From positions 17,508,651 to 17,572,650 of the forward strand of contig OX387603.1 of assembly GCA_947568835.1 (NCBI GenBank): a DNA stretch of 64,000 nt, in the 5' to 3' direction. Shown piece after piece: positions 34,631 through 47,000 of this stretch (position 1 is its first letter; every line of letters starts with the position of its first letter). Origin of the DNA: Protonemura montana (lineage: Eukaryota; Arthropoda; Insecta; Plecoptera; Nemouridae). The position numbers were made by a program, and so were the translations under genes. The notes under the pieces are model-generated. The model made no database searches and had not been told where the DNA came from. It saw only the letters and a list, made by a program, of their open reading frames with translations.

Positions 34631-34636
34631 TTTATT
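34631..34636 (-). terminator. Candidate poly(A) signal of FAM91A1
   Basis: AATAAA on the minus strand, 68 bases past the FAM91A1 stop codon. This is a normal distance for a short 3' untranslated region. Confidence 0.45.
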
Positions 34637-34703
34637 AAGGAATGCAACCATCAATAATGGAATTTTAAGAAATAACAAAGCGGAATTAAACTCAATCAAA
34701 TCA

Positions 34704-37700
34704 CTACTTTCCATCCCACGGCGCCAAGATGCCATTGGAGAAGATTAAGTTTCTCGAAGGGAAAGCAATACCCGAGTATCCAGACTCATCAACTACTGCT
34801 CCCGAGTCCTGAAACAAATGAAGAATGCACTATAAGACGCGAGTTAGCACTGCCAGTTTACCCGTAGATTTTAGAAGCTCTGTAAGGCGATCTCAGCATC
34901 TCCTTGGATATCAAAAGTTGAATCTGCTACTGAATTTCATAGTATTCTAATAGTATTCTTGTTTTCATAGTTGGTAACACATGCCAACTGAACGCACCTG
35001 GTATTCTACAATGAAAGACGCAAGCTGCGAGCTGAGCACCTGACTGCTTTCTGTCAGTGCCGCAAGGCTGTCCTCTAGATAGAGCTGACCGGAAATTATG
35101 GCGTCACAGATGGCCTTGTTGCAAGCGGCATCAAACAGCGGCACGCCGAAGCAGCAGTCGAGCAGCGTCCAGTTGTCGTCTTCGCTTCTTAGTTTATCAG
35201 GCTCTGGTGTCCGTAGCCGATTGGGTTGCACAGGAAGCGATGTTTCGATGCCGTCGCATTTAGAGGGCGATGCCGTGCTCTCTGCACAAAGGCTGTCTAG
35301 CTCCTCACCTGAAATAAAACCCAAAAAGGTGGTACAGGAAGTGCCACCAAAAGGGTGGTACAGGAAGTACTGAAAACAGATAATACTTGTCAAATGATAA
35401 ATTTCAGTTTCCAAATAACACAACAAGCACAATTTAAACACAATTTAGAAGTGAGATGTAAGCACAAGAGCCCATTTATGTACTTTATGCACTTAATTTC
35501 AAATTTGTTGTAGATATTAAAATGAATTGGAAACTGTACTATGCAATGTTATTGTATTGACTTTCTAGTGCATGCACCAAGTGCACATATTAGTATTAAA
35601 TAACAGCAAAAAATAACACACCTAGAATGTGTGCACTCTCGGTGCTAGTGAACCCGTTTATGGGGCTGGCTGTCCGGGACTGGGCTAGCCAGGCTTCAAC
35701 GTGATCGGGCACAGCACAGGGTGGTGCTGGTACGGCCCTGCGTAGGCTCACTAGGGTCACGTAGCCACAAGCGTGCCGTAGATCGAGTCGAGCTGAGAGA
35801 CGTGACATTGCCGAGTGCCTCCACCACCGCTCTTCTGCAACGATAAGGTTACAGTGACATCGATATATCCTTTACTGGATGTAAAATTGACACGTTTGTG
35901 GAGGTAAAATTGAGGCCAAATTGATCAAAATTCAAATAATGATGGCATATGTAACATGTAATTTGTGTATGTGACGTGGATCTAACAGGACCAAGGTCTT
36001 ATAATTTGCTGACCTATTACAAAATTGGTGTGGAATCAGTCCACAATGTTTAATGTTTTAAAAACACAAAGCTTCTGCATATCTAGGTACTCAAATTTCA
36101 AATATTGACATGGCTCATTATACCTTGGCTTTTTTCTCGATCTTCAAGATGTGGGAATGGAACGAGAACTGTTTCTGAGCCCCGGCCAATGCCGTATGCC
36201 TGTGGAAAGAGAAAATATATTCAAATTGATAAATGCTTGGTAAATTATGATAGCAAAGTAAATTCATTAATCGTGATTCTTGGTAACAGAAAGTTTCATG
36301 CTTTCATAATTGGAAAGTAGAACCACAAAAAGGATACATAATTAAAGGTTGCATTTTTGTGAATAAGTTTCTAAGCCTAGTCTAGCTGCAGATCATAACT
36401 GTTATGGTACCAGCTGCCAAGAGCTAACTACCTGGACGAGGACTGCGGAGTGAGCAAGAGCATCGTTGACAGTAAACACAATGTTGGTAGAGGGTAGCAC
36501 TCCGGGCTCGTGGCCCCACGTGGTCACCAGCAGCTTGTCCCAGTCGCGAAAGATGCGGGGCAGTCGGCGCAGCCGCGTTCCTGTAAGAACAAATATCACA
36601 CGGTTAGGCAACACTCGGTTGCTCATTTAAAAAAAAAACTTGTCAGTGCATGTTGGCAATTGCATTTTACAATTGTGTTGTGGCCAAATCACTGTCGCAA
36701 ATCTTGTAGTTAGTTAAAGCTGCTTTAATTTGAAAAAAATTGTTTTTAGGCAATGGCCGGACTGCACTTGGCTGTGTGTACTATTAGGAAAGTCTAAAAG
36801 TACCCATAGCTTAATTGTCACTTCCTATATTGAACTCTGTTAAATGTGTCTGATAATAATAATAGAATATTAATGGTAGATGAAGAGTTTCTATTGAAAT
36901 GTCCTGCCAGTAGCACAGAATAAATCAGGACTTACAGCCCCCTTCAAGTCCTAGTATAAATTGATGGCCTACCTTTAGCCAGCAGCACTGAGGGTGGTCC
37001 CATGCCCGTTGTGTGATAGAGAAACAGCTTGAACCAGACCGAGTTCACTTCGGGTGCTGCCGGGCCCAGATGTGGCGGGTCTCGGCTGCAGATCGGCCGG
37101 ATCTCCTTGCTCAGCGGCGCCATGGATACTAGCAGCCTATCAGGGTAGAAACACAGTTTGATTGCTGGCAGGAGAACGTGGTTGTTTTAGACGCAGGCAT
37201 TTTCCAAGTAAACTGGATAGTGGTTACTTAGAGAAAACTGGTATTTACTATTTATCCCAGAGAATGTACCCAACTACACAGCAAAAAATGAACTTTGGCC
37301 TCAAAAACCTAATTTACTTAAATGGTTATGTTATGAGTTCTGTAGCTGTTCTCAATTGGTTTATCCATTTGGTACAAACCTCTTAAAACCTCTGATCAAA
37401 AAATCCACCGAGAGGGAAAATCTTAGTGAAGTCTATGAAGCTTTGCATGACAAGTTTGAAAAAACGTTGTGACAAAAATGTCAACTTACGAGTAGTTTTT
37501 ATGCAGCAGCCGAGTGCAAGTGTCATGGTCGAGTGATTGCAGCGACTCGCAGCGAATAAGGTCCAGCGCAAGGTCGAGCCTCTCGCCCATGAGTGGGTTG
37601 TGGCGTAGGAACGCAATGGTGTCCCGCAGAATCAGTGCATGGTCAAAGTAGCGCTGTGCCTCTCCTTCACTGTCTGCTGTCGAGATCTTCTCCAGCTCCA

Positions 37701-40167
37701 GGACAAAGCTGTCGAGTGACTCGTCCGAAAGCTTGCCTACCTCGAACATGGTCACTGCGTGGTTCTTCAGCCCCTGCAGCACAAAATGTCTTAATCTCCA
37801 CATTCAGTAACTGTATAAAATCTCTGGGAATAGGACCATGTTGTTTGGCAATTTGCAGCCAATGCCCTAACTGCTAACTAGAATAGAGACAGCATTCTAA
37901 ATTAACATGAGTTGAATGGCTCTGTAAATACAGGTCAAATTAGCCCTGAATCCTTAACACAACTGTGGAATACGTAGGAACATAGAATAAAATTAATTAA
38001 GTATAACTATAACTTTAAAAAATGGAAAATGACATATGATTTTCTGTCCATTTCAAAGCTATAACAATTAAAAAACAGCCCTGGTTCATATCTTAGATTA
38101 TTATCGGGAGAGCAAGATCAGGAAATTCTCTCAAATCAGGATATGTCGTAGGAAGTTCAAATGTTAACTTACTGGAGAGAGGTTCCCCATCATGAGGAAG
38201 GCAGTGAGTGTGGAGTCGAACAGGAAAGCGATTCGTTTGCTGCGCAGCGGGTTCATAAGAAAGCTGATGTCTCCACCATTTGGGTCGGTGGGTGTAGCCG
38301 TGGCACTCGGTGATTGGCTAACGTCAACAAACTCAGCATCTCCAGAGCCGACCCTGTCGAAAGTATAGGAAATTGGGAGATTGTGCCACTTTGTGACTGA
38401 TTCTGTGATCTTAATAAAGGATAATTTTAGACAGCGAGATGACTGGACGTTTCGATATTGATAGCCGTCAAAATTTAAGTCGAGTCTTCATTTGGGTTCA
38501 AGTCTAGTTTTGGCCTGTTGATGTCTCTTCCACATTTCAACTTCAATTTTAACTCTAAAAATTCGAGACTGGCCATTAAGTGTGAACTGACAAGTGCTAC
38601 ACACTCACTTTTTATTCAATACAATTCTGGATCTCCAGCTTGGGTGGTAATCAATATCTTCAAAATCTGCATTTTTTTTCCTTGCAAAACCAAGTCGGCA
38701 ATAGAGGGACACTGCATTCTTAACTGATTGCGCATCTATTTGAAGTACTCCTGCAAGCTGAAGGTGAAAACGGTTCATTAGATCAGTTCAAGAGACACAG
38801 AATAATAAATATGTCTAATGAATTAAATAAGTAAATCTAATATGCAAGAGAGTTTTTTAATTTAAGAAAGTCATACCTCTCCTACAGTTGTGTGCTCATC
38901 AATAGAGACAAAAATCTTGTAGAGCAGAGTTTCGAAGTAATCGCCGAGCACCCTGTTCATCACAAACCCTTCTAAGGGGGGGACGACGATGAAGTCACCA
39001 TCATCGATAGGAACGTCTAAGTAAATGAGGCCTTTCCTGAAACAGATTGTAGATGGGATTTTAGCATATCTAGCATCAAAGGAGTTAAAAATGTTTCAAT
39101 AACCAAAAACAAAGTAAAAAGGACATTAATGGGACCTACATTATATTTTTACTGACTAGCCTTAATCTATCTTAATTATAAAGTGCTTACTTATAAAGTT
39201 TTTGGACTAAGTTGTAATCCTCGTTTCCTGCTCTCTGACTTCCGTTGTCAATAATCCTGTCGATAAGCTGCTTTTCAGCATTGGAAACAAGTTTTATATC
39301 TTCCTCTATAATGCATCCAAGCTCAATTTTCCACCAAGGATCCACATTTATGTCCGCTGGCCGTGGTGGTAGCAGCTCTTTTACATTACGGCGGCGGAAT
39401 AATTTTCGTCCTGATCGACACTGGTTCATCAGGTCGATGTACTCATTGCGGCCAATGGCCAGTAACCGGACACCTGTTGAATCGCAAGGTCTTTGAAATG
39501 CCCAGCTGTACCAAGTAAAGCGATGGTCATATAGTTTTAAATCATTTCTGTACTTACAATCAGCAGCAGTGAAGTTTGGCAGTGAATCATAACTCTTCTC
39601 TTGTTCCATGATGTTCTCCATAACAGAGACATAGTATTGGAAAGGTGTCACACGTAGACCCTTCACAACAACATCCGATAAGTGGTACGGATAGAGCATA
39701 AGACTCTCTCGACTGTAGTTTAGCAATTCCTCATAGTAGCGTCCTTCATCTTTACGCACATGCCGTACCAAATTCCCTCGAAACCGAAGTTGGTTCTTGA
39801 TGCTAAAGCTAATGACGCATTTTTCATATTCCTTTTGCGAGTTAAACAAAATCTGAAAAGTTAAAATGTCACATGGTAATGGAAATGTCAACTAAATCAA
39901 ATAATTACCAGCTCATTTACAGCTAATGTTTTCATGAAAAAGTTGGTTGTGCATGGACACAAGGTTGTTTATTTTAAAAGGTGACTGACAAAATTATCTG
40001 TAAACAGTTCAGAAATACCTCGAATACTCCGAGTGGGATGGCATTTAAAGACCAAAAAAAGAACTATTAATACAGCTGTCAAAAGTTTACTCTACCTGTT
40101 TTACGTTTGGAGGCAGTTTAATCCATAGAAAATTGTGTCTTATGTGATGCTCTACTTCACTGTTCAT
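34704..40167 (-). CDS. FAM91A1: FAM91A1 (endosome-to-Golgi vesicle tethering factor)
   Basis: FAM91A1 works with TBC1D23 at the trans-Golgi, linking golgin-captured vesicles to the WASH complex. Thirteen exons: 40096-40167, 39558-39852, 39191-39473, 38877-39036, 38609-38757, 38173-38353, 37490-37773, 36973-37136, 36432-36580, 36124-36199, 35622-35834, 34998-35308, 34704-34808; 813 residues (human 838). Strong family stretches: [68 protein letters not shown] in the N-terminal domain; [67 protein letters not shown] and [10 protein letters not shown] in the C-terminal domain. All introns are GT-AG. The 84-base intron 39474-39557 is a multiple of three and open, so retaining it would add 28 residues. 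The serine-rich linker is shorter than in human. Confidence 0.95.
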
Positions 40168-41081
40168 GTTAGCACTAGTACACTAATATAATACGCCTTC
40201 AATTACATTTAATACATTGCTGATAACCGAAATCCGACTGACATAACGTAGACGGCCACCATTGAATACCTAATAGACAGGGCAAGCAACCCAACCAAAA
40301 AACCTACCTAAACTTGCAAGACCACGTTACCAATGGTGAACTTATTCCCCTAGCTGCAGATAACTAAGTTATCAGAGTTATCTTAAGTCAGAGTAGATGT
40401 GCATTTTAGCTGCTCATACTTTAAATATCTACATAATAAAAGTTCGAAGTTCCCATTCGTTTCTGAAGATAAAACAAATAATAAAAAATAAATAAAATTT
40501 TTGCTTTTTGAAAAGCGAGTTTAACAGATAACACATGATTCTTAAATTTTATTAAAATGTCACATCCCAAAGATTAAGTCTGGGAAGGGAGAAGGAAAGG
40601 GGAGAGCACAACCTATCTAAAAACTTGAAAAACAAAGGATGTTAGCACCCTAATAAAATAAAATACTACAGGTCCTGCAGAAAAGGAACAGACGCTTTTC
40701 TAGCATATCTTGAGCAACAATATCGTAACCATAAAGTTTAATCTGCCACATTATGTTTATTTAGAGAAGCAACATGACAACCAAAGACCAGATAAGTGAT
40801 AACACACATGGATTTAAAGTTTCTAGCTACTAGCAAAACTGGCTGAAGGCAAAAAGGCATTTTAAGTTTCTTGCCTTAAAAGCATTTAGCTCAAGCAGCA
40901 TCCTTGAGAATTTCAAGGAATAAAATAGCCCCATTGATAAATTTAGAAAGGTTACCAATAATCATCCAAAACAATAAGTGAACAAGCAAAAGACAAGTGA
41001 AAAGCTGAAAACCAAGCTGGACATTGAATTTTAAAAGCAAGACATTGTGTATGCCTGGCAATCAATTTCTGAAAGTTTCTC
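40168..41081. other. Intergenic region between UBR4 and FAM91A1
   Basis: It holds the UBR4 3' untranslated region and the FAM91A1 promoter, both genes being on the minus strand. AATAAA on the minus strand at 40756-40761 (about 320 bases past the UBR4 stop) and 40548-40553 are candidate UBR4 poly(A) signals. No other coding content is seen. Confidence 0.5.
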
Positions 41082-44000
41082 TCAAGTGAGGCCTTCGAAG
41101 ACGTCAGCCATGTAGGTGTTGGGATTCGAATTAATCTCGGTCAGCATAGCTGGAAAAAAAGAAAGATTTTAAAGAAAGACGTTGACGTTCAGATTGAAAC
41201 CTACATAAAAGTTGGTTCACTTGCAGTAACTAATTGAGTCATTTCTAGTCCTCTGCTCTCTACCTCATCATTTTTATTTATTGCTTTGACATAAACAAGG
41301 AATAATCTCAAGGACGAAAATCGGCTAGTCAATTGGTAATGTAAAAAAGTAGCTCTCTTACAAGTGACGTCACAGAACTCTTCAAACGAGGTGCAGGTGA
41401 TGAGTTCAGCACGATACGTTGCTAGCAGTCGCTCGGAAGCCTTCAGCATGGCCTCGTCGTTGTGTCGGATATAATCCGCTAGTGCCGTTGGCCATTGGTC
41501 TTCAGCGGGTACCACGACCTTCTGTAACAGGAATGAAAAGGGGGCTTATACTTGCACCTCAAATACTAAAATCAACAATTCCCTTCTCCATGTTGTATGT
41601 AATGAAGTTTGAAAATTAAACATGATCAGAATAAATCAACCTTCAAAAAACATAGATAGGGATTAAAATGTTTTAAAGTTAACAAGGAAATGTAATAAAA
41701 AAAGGAAACAATGAAAGATGCCTAGTTAAATTATGGCCTATGGCCGGGTGAAAGGTACTCCAAACCACTAACATTTCAGAAACTGTTAAGAAAATGTGTG
41801 ATGTGAGTGCAAACGAGTGAGCACTAGTCTGCCCATAAAAAAATAGCCCGGGATTTTTATAAATTTCTCGACAAGTGCATCAAGCAATGCCAATTTTCTT
41901 CTCTGGCAAGTTACTCTTCCCCTCTCTTTCCTTTTTCACCACTCTCAAGATTAGCCAAGATTAGATTTAGCCAATTAATTAAACAAGAAGAAAGAAGAGA
42001 GCTTGGATGTACCTTAAAGAAGCAGTTGTAGATGGCATCTATGAGGCCAAAGAACACAAGATAGCTCTTGTAGATGGAATACTCCTTGACTTGGAGGTCA
42101 GACAGCCGATGCGTTGGTCCCATGGGCTGAACATGTCGTGCTTGAGCGAGTACCACTAATCGCCGGAGATGCAGGTGACGAGTGCGCGACCACCTGCAAG
42201 AGGAATTATTTGAGTTATGAGTGATATGTTTCCGTCAGCTCAATGCTGATTTCTGACTGCTTGTCTTTACCGATTGTAACGGACACTAAATGCCAATTAT
42301 GGCTGCCAAAAAAAGCAGAAGTAACAGCAGCGACCAAGCGACTAACCTTGCCGGCGAGTGACAGAGTAATGCAACGGTGGCCCAGTACAGCGGGCCCTCC
42401 GCTTCGTAGCACGACTCTAGCCAGTTGTCCGCAGCAACACTCTCTAGGTACGCCGACAGGTTCTTGTCTTCGCGTGCACCACCACGAGTGCTGTTGATCA
42501 CGTAGAGTGCCATGTGCAGCAAGTACGGGATCATGTGCATGTTGGACTGAGGACCACCTCCACCAGTGTCATCGTGGAAACTCTTCTCCTGTGCAAAGCG
42601 CAGCAGCAGCAGCTTGAGGTCGTGAACGGTTGTGGCATAGCTGATGTCGCGATGCCCAGTGCACTCCTGGGAATGAAAGCATGGAGTTTTAGGGCACTGA
42701 AGAAGCAAACGAAGAAGATACAATTAATGACTTCAGATATTGCTGTCATCTTTTGGGAAATGTGGCTCCTCATAGGTACATCTAGTAAACAGAAATGTTT
42801 ACTTAAATACAAAAAAAAGATAAGGAAATGCTAATTTTAAATATTATTTACACTGAGCTTATTTGCCTTACTTTAGTCGAGAATCAAATTAAAGAGAAAA
42901 GAGAGACGGCAGGTTTTTGGCAGATGTTTATGAGGGGCCATCTGTCTCTAATATTAAGAAGAAAATCAAAAGTTGATAAAAATGAGATCAAATAAGAGTG
43001 ACCCACAACATAGTGCATTGTAGGTGGCACATTTCTGTTATCCAGCATGCCAGAACGTACCTGCAGATAGGTGTTGTGCCGCGCAAGGCAGCTGGCGAAC
43101 GCAGATTCTGCCACTTGCGGGCCCCACAACGGCAGCAGCCCGTTGCACTTGGTGTTGGCGTTCTGCAAGGCAGCCGACTCCCATTCATCCCGTGCGCGTG
43201 CCAATCTGGTGAAAAACACAAGCTGTAAGAAACACTTAACAATGAGATTTCTGGAAAAAAATCAAGGAAATTATCAAAAATGTCTGATATAAAAGAATCA
43301 GATAGAAACCATTTCAGGCAAAGCACTTTTATCAACTAACGTATCTAAATCACTCTGCCTTTCGATCTGGAGAATGCCAATACCTACATTTTTGCCAACC
43401 AATTCACTCTAATCAGACTCTGGAATGGAACTTATAAAGCTTTCTTCAATACAACCCCAAGAAGTGAATCGGTACGGCTATCCCAATCGCTGCAGCCAGG
43501 CAAACTCACCGTACGGCGGCCATGTGACAGTCGACGTGCACGACGTTGAAGTGCGTGACGGTGTTGTAGCCGACAGTCTTGCGTGCCCGGCCCTCGAACT
43601 CCTCGACATTGCAGCGCTTGGTAAATGTGTATATGCCGAGCACTTTGTTCGGCTGGAACTTGTAGCCCTCTCGGCAGATAACGCAGACTAGGCCGGTCTC
43701 CTCCCCAAGGTCTTCCATCAGCAGCGTGCTCTTGGCAGTCACCTGGCCCTTGTCGTTGGTTCGCATGCCTGTGGGAGATGAGGGCATCAGCACAATACGG
43801 AACAAAACCCTTGGCTCCGAAATTTTGTGGCCTATTATGGTGCTGCTCAAAGCTCAATATTGTAGTTCTAAAACTAAATTTAATTCAATGCGTAATGAGT
43901 TACACGTTAAGGGTAAATAAATACTAAAATTGTAATCAACCAATTACTTATGTAAAAATTGGCACATGAAGAAAAGTTCAAGTTCTGACATCTTTTTTCT

Positions 44001-47000
44001 TTTACATTCAGAGATTTATTTAAATTAACTTTGCCTTCTTTAAGGTTATAAGTGTGATCAAGAAAGCAATGGGGTCAGGGGCCAATGTAAGCCATGCTCA
44101 AGAGAAGAAAGCTAAAAAAAATTGAAAACTACAATTTGGGAAAAGAATCGAAGGACATTCTTATAATGCACCCACCTAGCGCTCCGAGCTGCTTCTCCCT
44201 CATCGCCATGGCCAGCCGCTTCTTCTCCGCACGTGTCTGTTCACGGACCTCCTCAATGCGGGATGCCACCTGCTCATTGGTACGCAGCGCCTCCAACAGA
44301 TTCTCGGCCAATGAGCCCACGTGCTCGTTGGAGGATACCTGCTCCAGGCGGTGGATCACCGGGATGCAGTCCAGAGACACTGCCAGCTATGGAAATTGGA
44401 GCGGCAGGCATTAGATAGGCCGTAGATGCATGTAACATGGCAGACATTATAGTATTGTGGAAAAGATTGCATTTAGGCTTCATGAGAATACAAAAGACTT
44501 AAATTCACTAAAACACTGGATTACTGCAAGTGATCCTAGCGCATCGCACCTGTGTGGGCTCATGCTCAGTGGCAAGTCCAGTGAGGAAACGTAGGATGTA
44601 CTTGAGTGCAGGACGTGCGATGAACTCCTTCCACTCGTCGCTATCGGTGCGCAGCAGCGTCGGCTTCACGCAAGGCGCATGCCTCGTTATGTAATCCAGG
44701 GCGGAGCGCACGGTGCCCAGCGAGATGAGGTGATCCTATGCAACAAACAAGCTGTAAGGCTCGAGGCCAAGGGTGATATATCCTCAAGCAAGAGTGAGTA
44801 GGTTTCTGAGTACATTTCTGCATTAACCGACCAGAGATTTGCACCAACTTCTATCTCTGAAGTTAATTTTTTTATCAAGAAGCTAACTCAATTGACCCAG
44901 CGTTACCCAGACTTACTTTCTAAATAAATTTTAAATTTTTGTGATTTTAGTCAAATCACAGGTGGAAATTACTGGGGGACTCGGTGCAATTTGGCAAGAA
45001 AAGGACCCTTGGCTGTACCTTTAACGTGTTCCCAATAGCGTTGCGCTCGATGGCGGTGGCAAGCACACAGAGCAGCTCTAGTTTGTGCTCGTCCTCGGCA
45101 GCATGCTCTGCATCAAACCGATTGAAGTCGGCGGCGGATGTAAAGTGGTCGCTGAGCAGCGCCATCTTCTCCTCGTTGCCGTAGGTGAGAGCTGCAAGTA
45201 CGCGGGTCAGGTGCAGCAGCACAGATGGGTTGCCACGCACCTGTGTCAAGAAGGGTGCAATGTTAGCTCAGCATGAACTCATCTTGGGATGCAAGGGTTT
45301 GTATAATTAGAAAACCTTGTTCATGATCTTGTGAGTCAGACACTTTTGAAGTCATGCAATATCATAGATTTTCCTGGCATCCACTTCTGGTTTTTAGAAA
45401 AGACTGGCACTTTTATCGGTCTATTATTCCAGCCAAGACAACCATTCAATTCCAGCCTTAAAGATACTTTGAAATAAATTGCAGTCCTATTTTTGCTTAC
45501 AAACCTAGTCAATGGCTCTAATTCAGCCAATGTGATGTGGTTGGAAAATAAGCTCTGGTGACTTTACACCGTCTTCTAGCAGACAGAGAGTTTATTGGCA
45601 GCTTCTACAGTGGAGGTTACGTACCCCAGGCACAGTTGTGCAGGTGAGCAAGGCACGGACGTGCTCACAACCACCAAAAGTTTGCGAGAAGCGGGAGAAC
45701 TCAGCCAGTGGCTGCGATGCAGCCTTCGAGAGAATCGTCTCCATGATCTGTGGAAAAAAAGTTTCAGAATAAGCCAATGAAACTCAGTAAGGAACTTGAA
45801 GTTCTTGATGTTAAATTGATTCTTTGGGAAACTGCAAGTAAAATCTAAAATTTGGTACTTTATTGTAACAAACAAAACTAAAACTAAAAGTAAAATCCTT
45901 CGTCAATTCTTTTTGCAGTGAGTTAAGACATATATTTAATTTTATTCGACGAAGGTAGACAATTAATTCGGAAGGATAAAAAAATCCGGTTAACAAATGC
46001 CGGGTAATGCATTGAGAGTGGCTCACGTCAAGGAGTTGCTCAGTAACGGCAGGCATGCTCTGGTCAGAGCCGAGGCAGAGCTGCAGAATGCCGAGGAAGA
46101 CGGCCAACGCGCCCAGATCGGGCTGTGTCAGCACCTCTTGGCAACGCTGCACCTTCACGCACAGGCGGAACAACTTCAACAGCACCTGCAGCAGCGGCCG
46201 TGCTCGCTTGATGTCCTTGATTGCTGACAGGCGATCCAGCATGATCTGAAGCAAAGGACAATGGGCATTTAGCAACCTATGGCCAATCCTACCATTCATG
46301 CAGATATCCAGGCAGAAAGAGCAATGTATGGGGGTTACATTTAATTGATGTTGCTAGCTAGGTAAAACAAGGATGAAGTCCAGATTTGCAACAGCAGAGT
46401 GAAAAATTCCACAGCTCTTAGCAGGTAGGCAACTCTAAGAGGATCTAGGCAAGAAGAATCATCAATTATTGAAGTTTTGATAGAAAAAATCAATTCTAAT
46501 GGAAATTGTGGTTATCAAGAGACAAATGGACATAATGGAATATACATGTATCGGAAAAACAAAAAAAAGATATCAATCTTCTATCATCTCTCTCTCTCTC
46601 TCTACAAGTGACAACGGCTGCTCGCCGAAAGGTTAACAGACAAGTGCATTACGCGCCACCTTCTTTATCTCCGAATAGTTGCACTTTCTCTTTCTTTCCC
46701 TCTTCGCCACAACAATATCCAACCTCTTGGCATCCTAATCGCATTAAAAATTATTGGGTTTCTTCATAGTCAGCGGCTAATCACCTGTAGGCCTCCACAG
46801 TCAGCCATCACGTTGGCCATTTTATAGACCTCCTCATTGTTAACTTCTTGCTCGCTCTTGGCGTCCAGTGTCTCGATGAACTCCTCGGTGGCATCGCCAA
46901 GCAGGCCGCGCATACGGTACACCACCCGCATGGGGTCGCTCTCTCCTCCCTCTGCCACCCACACCTTCTTGAACACCTGCAACAAGGAAACACAGCGTTA

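Larger units (their letters stand above)
21008..34703. other. 13.7 kb gene-free, repeat-rich region
   Basis: No host gene is visible between TIMM10B and FAM91A1. The sequence is a patchwork of decayed elements, listed separately: a 1.6 kb element in two inverted copies, a LINE 3' end, tRNA-like SINE heads, a broken hAT transposase ORF, terminal hAT-like GC-rich motifs, a degenerate minisatellite and poly-G/poly-A/poly-T tracts. Stretches such as 24750-26200, 27420-28100, 29050-30000, 31450-32260 and 33870-34630 show nothing beyond A/T-rich sequence and short meaningless frames. Confidence 0.6.
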
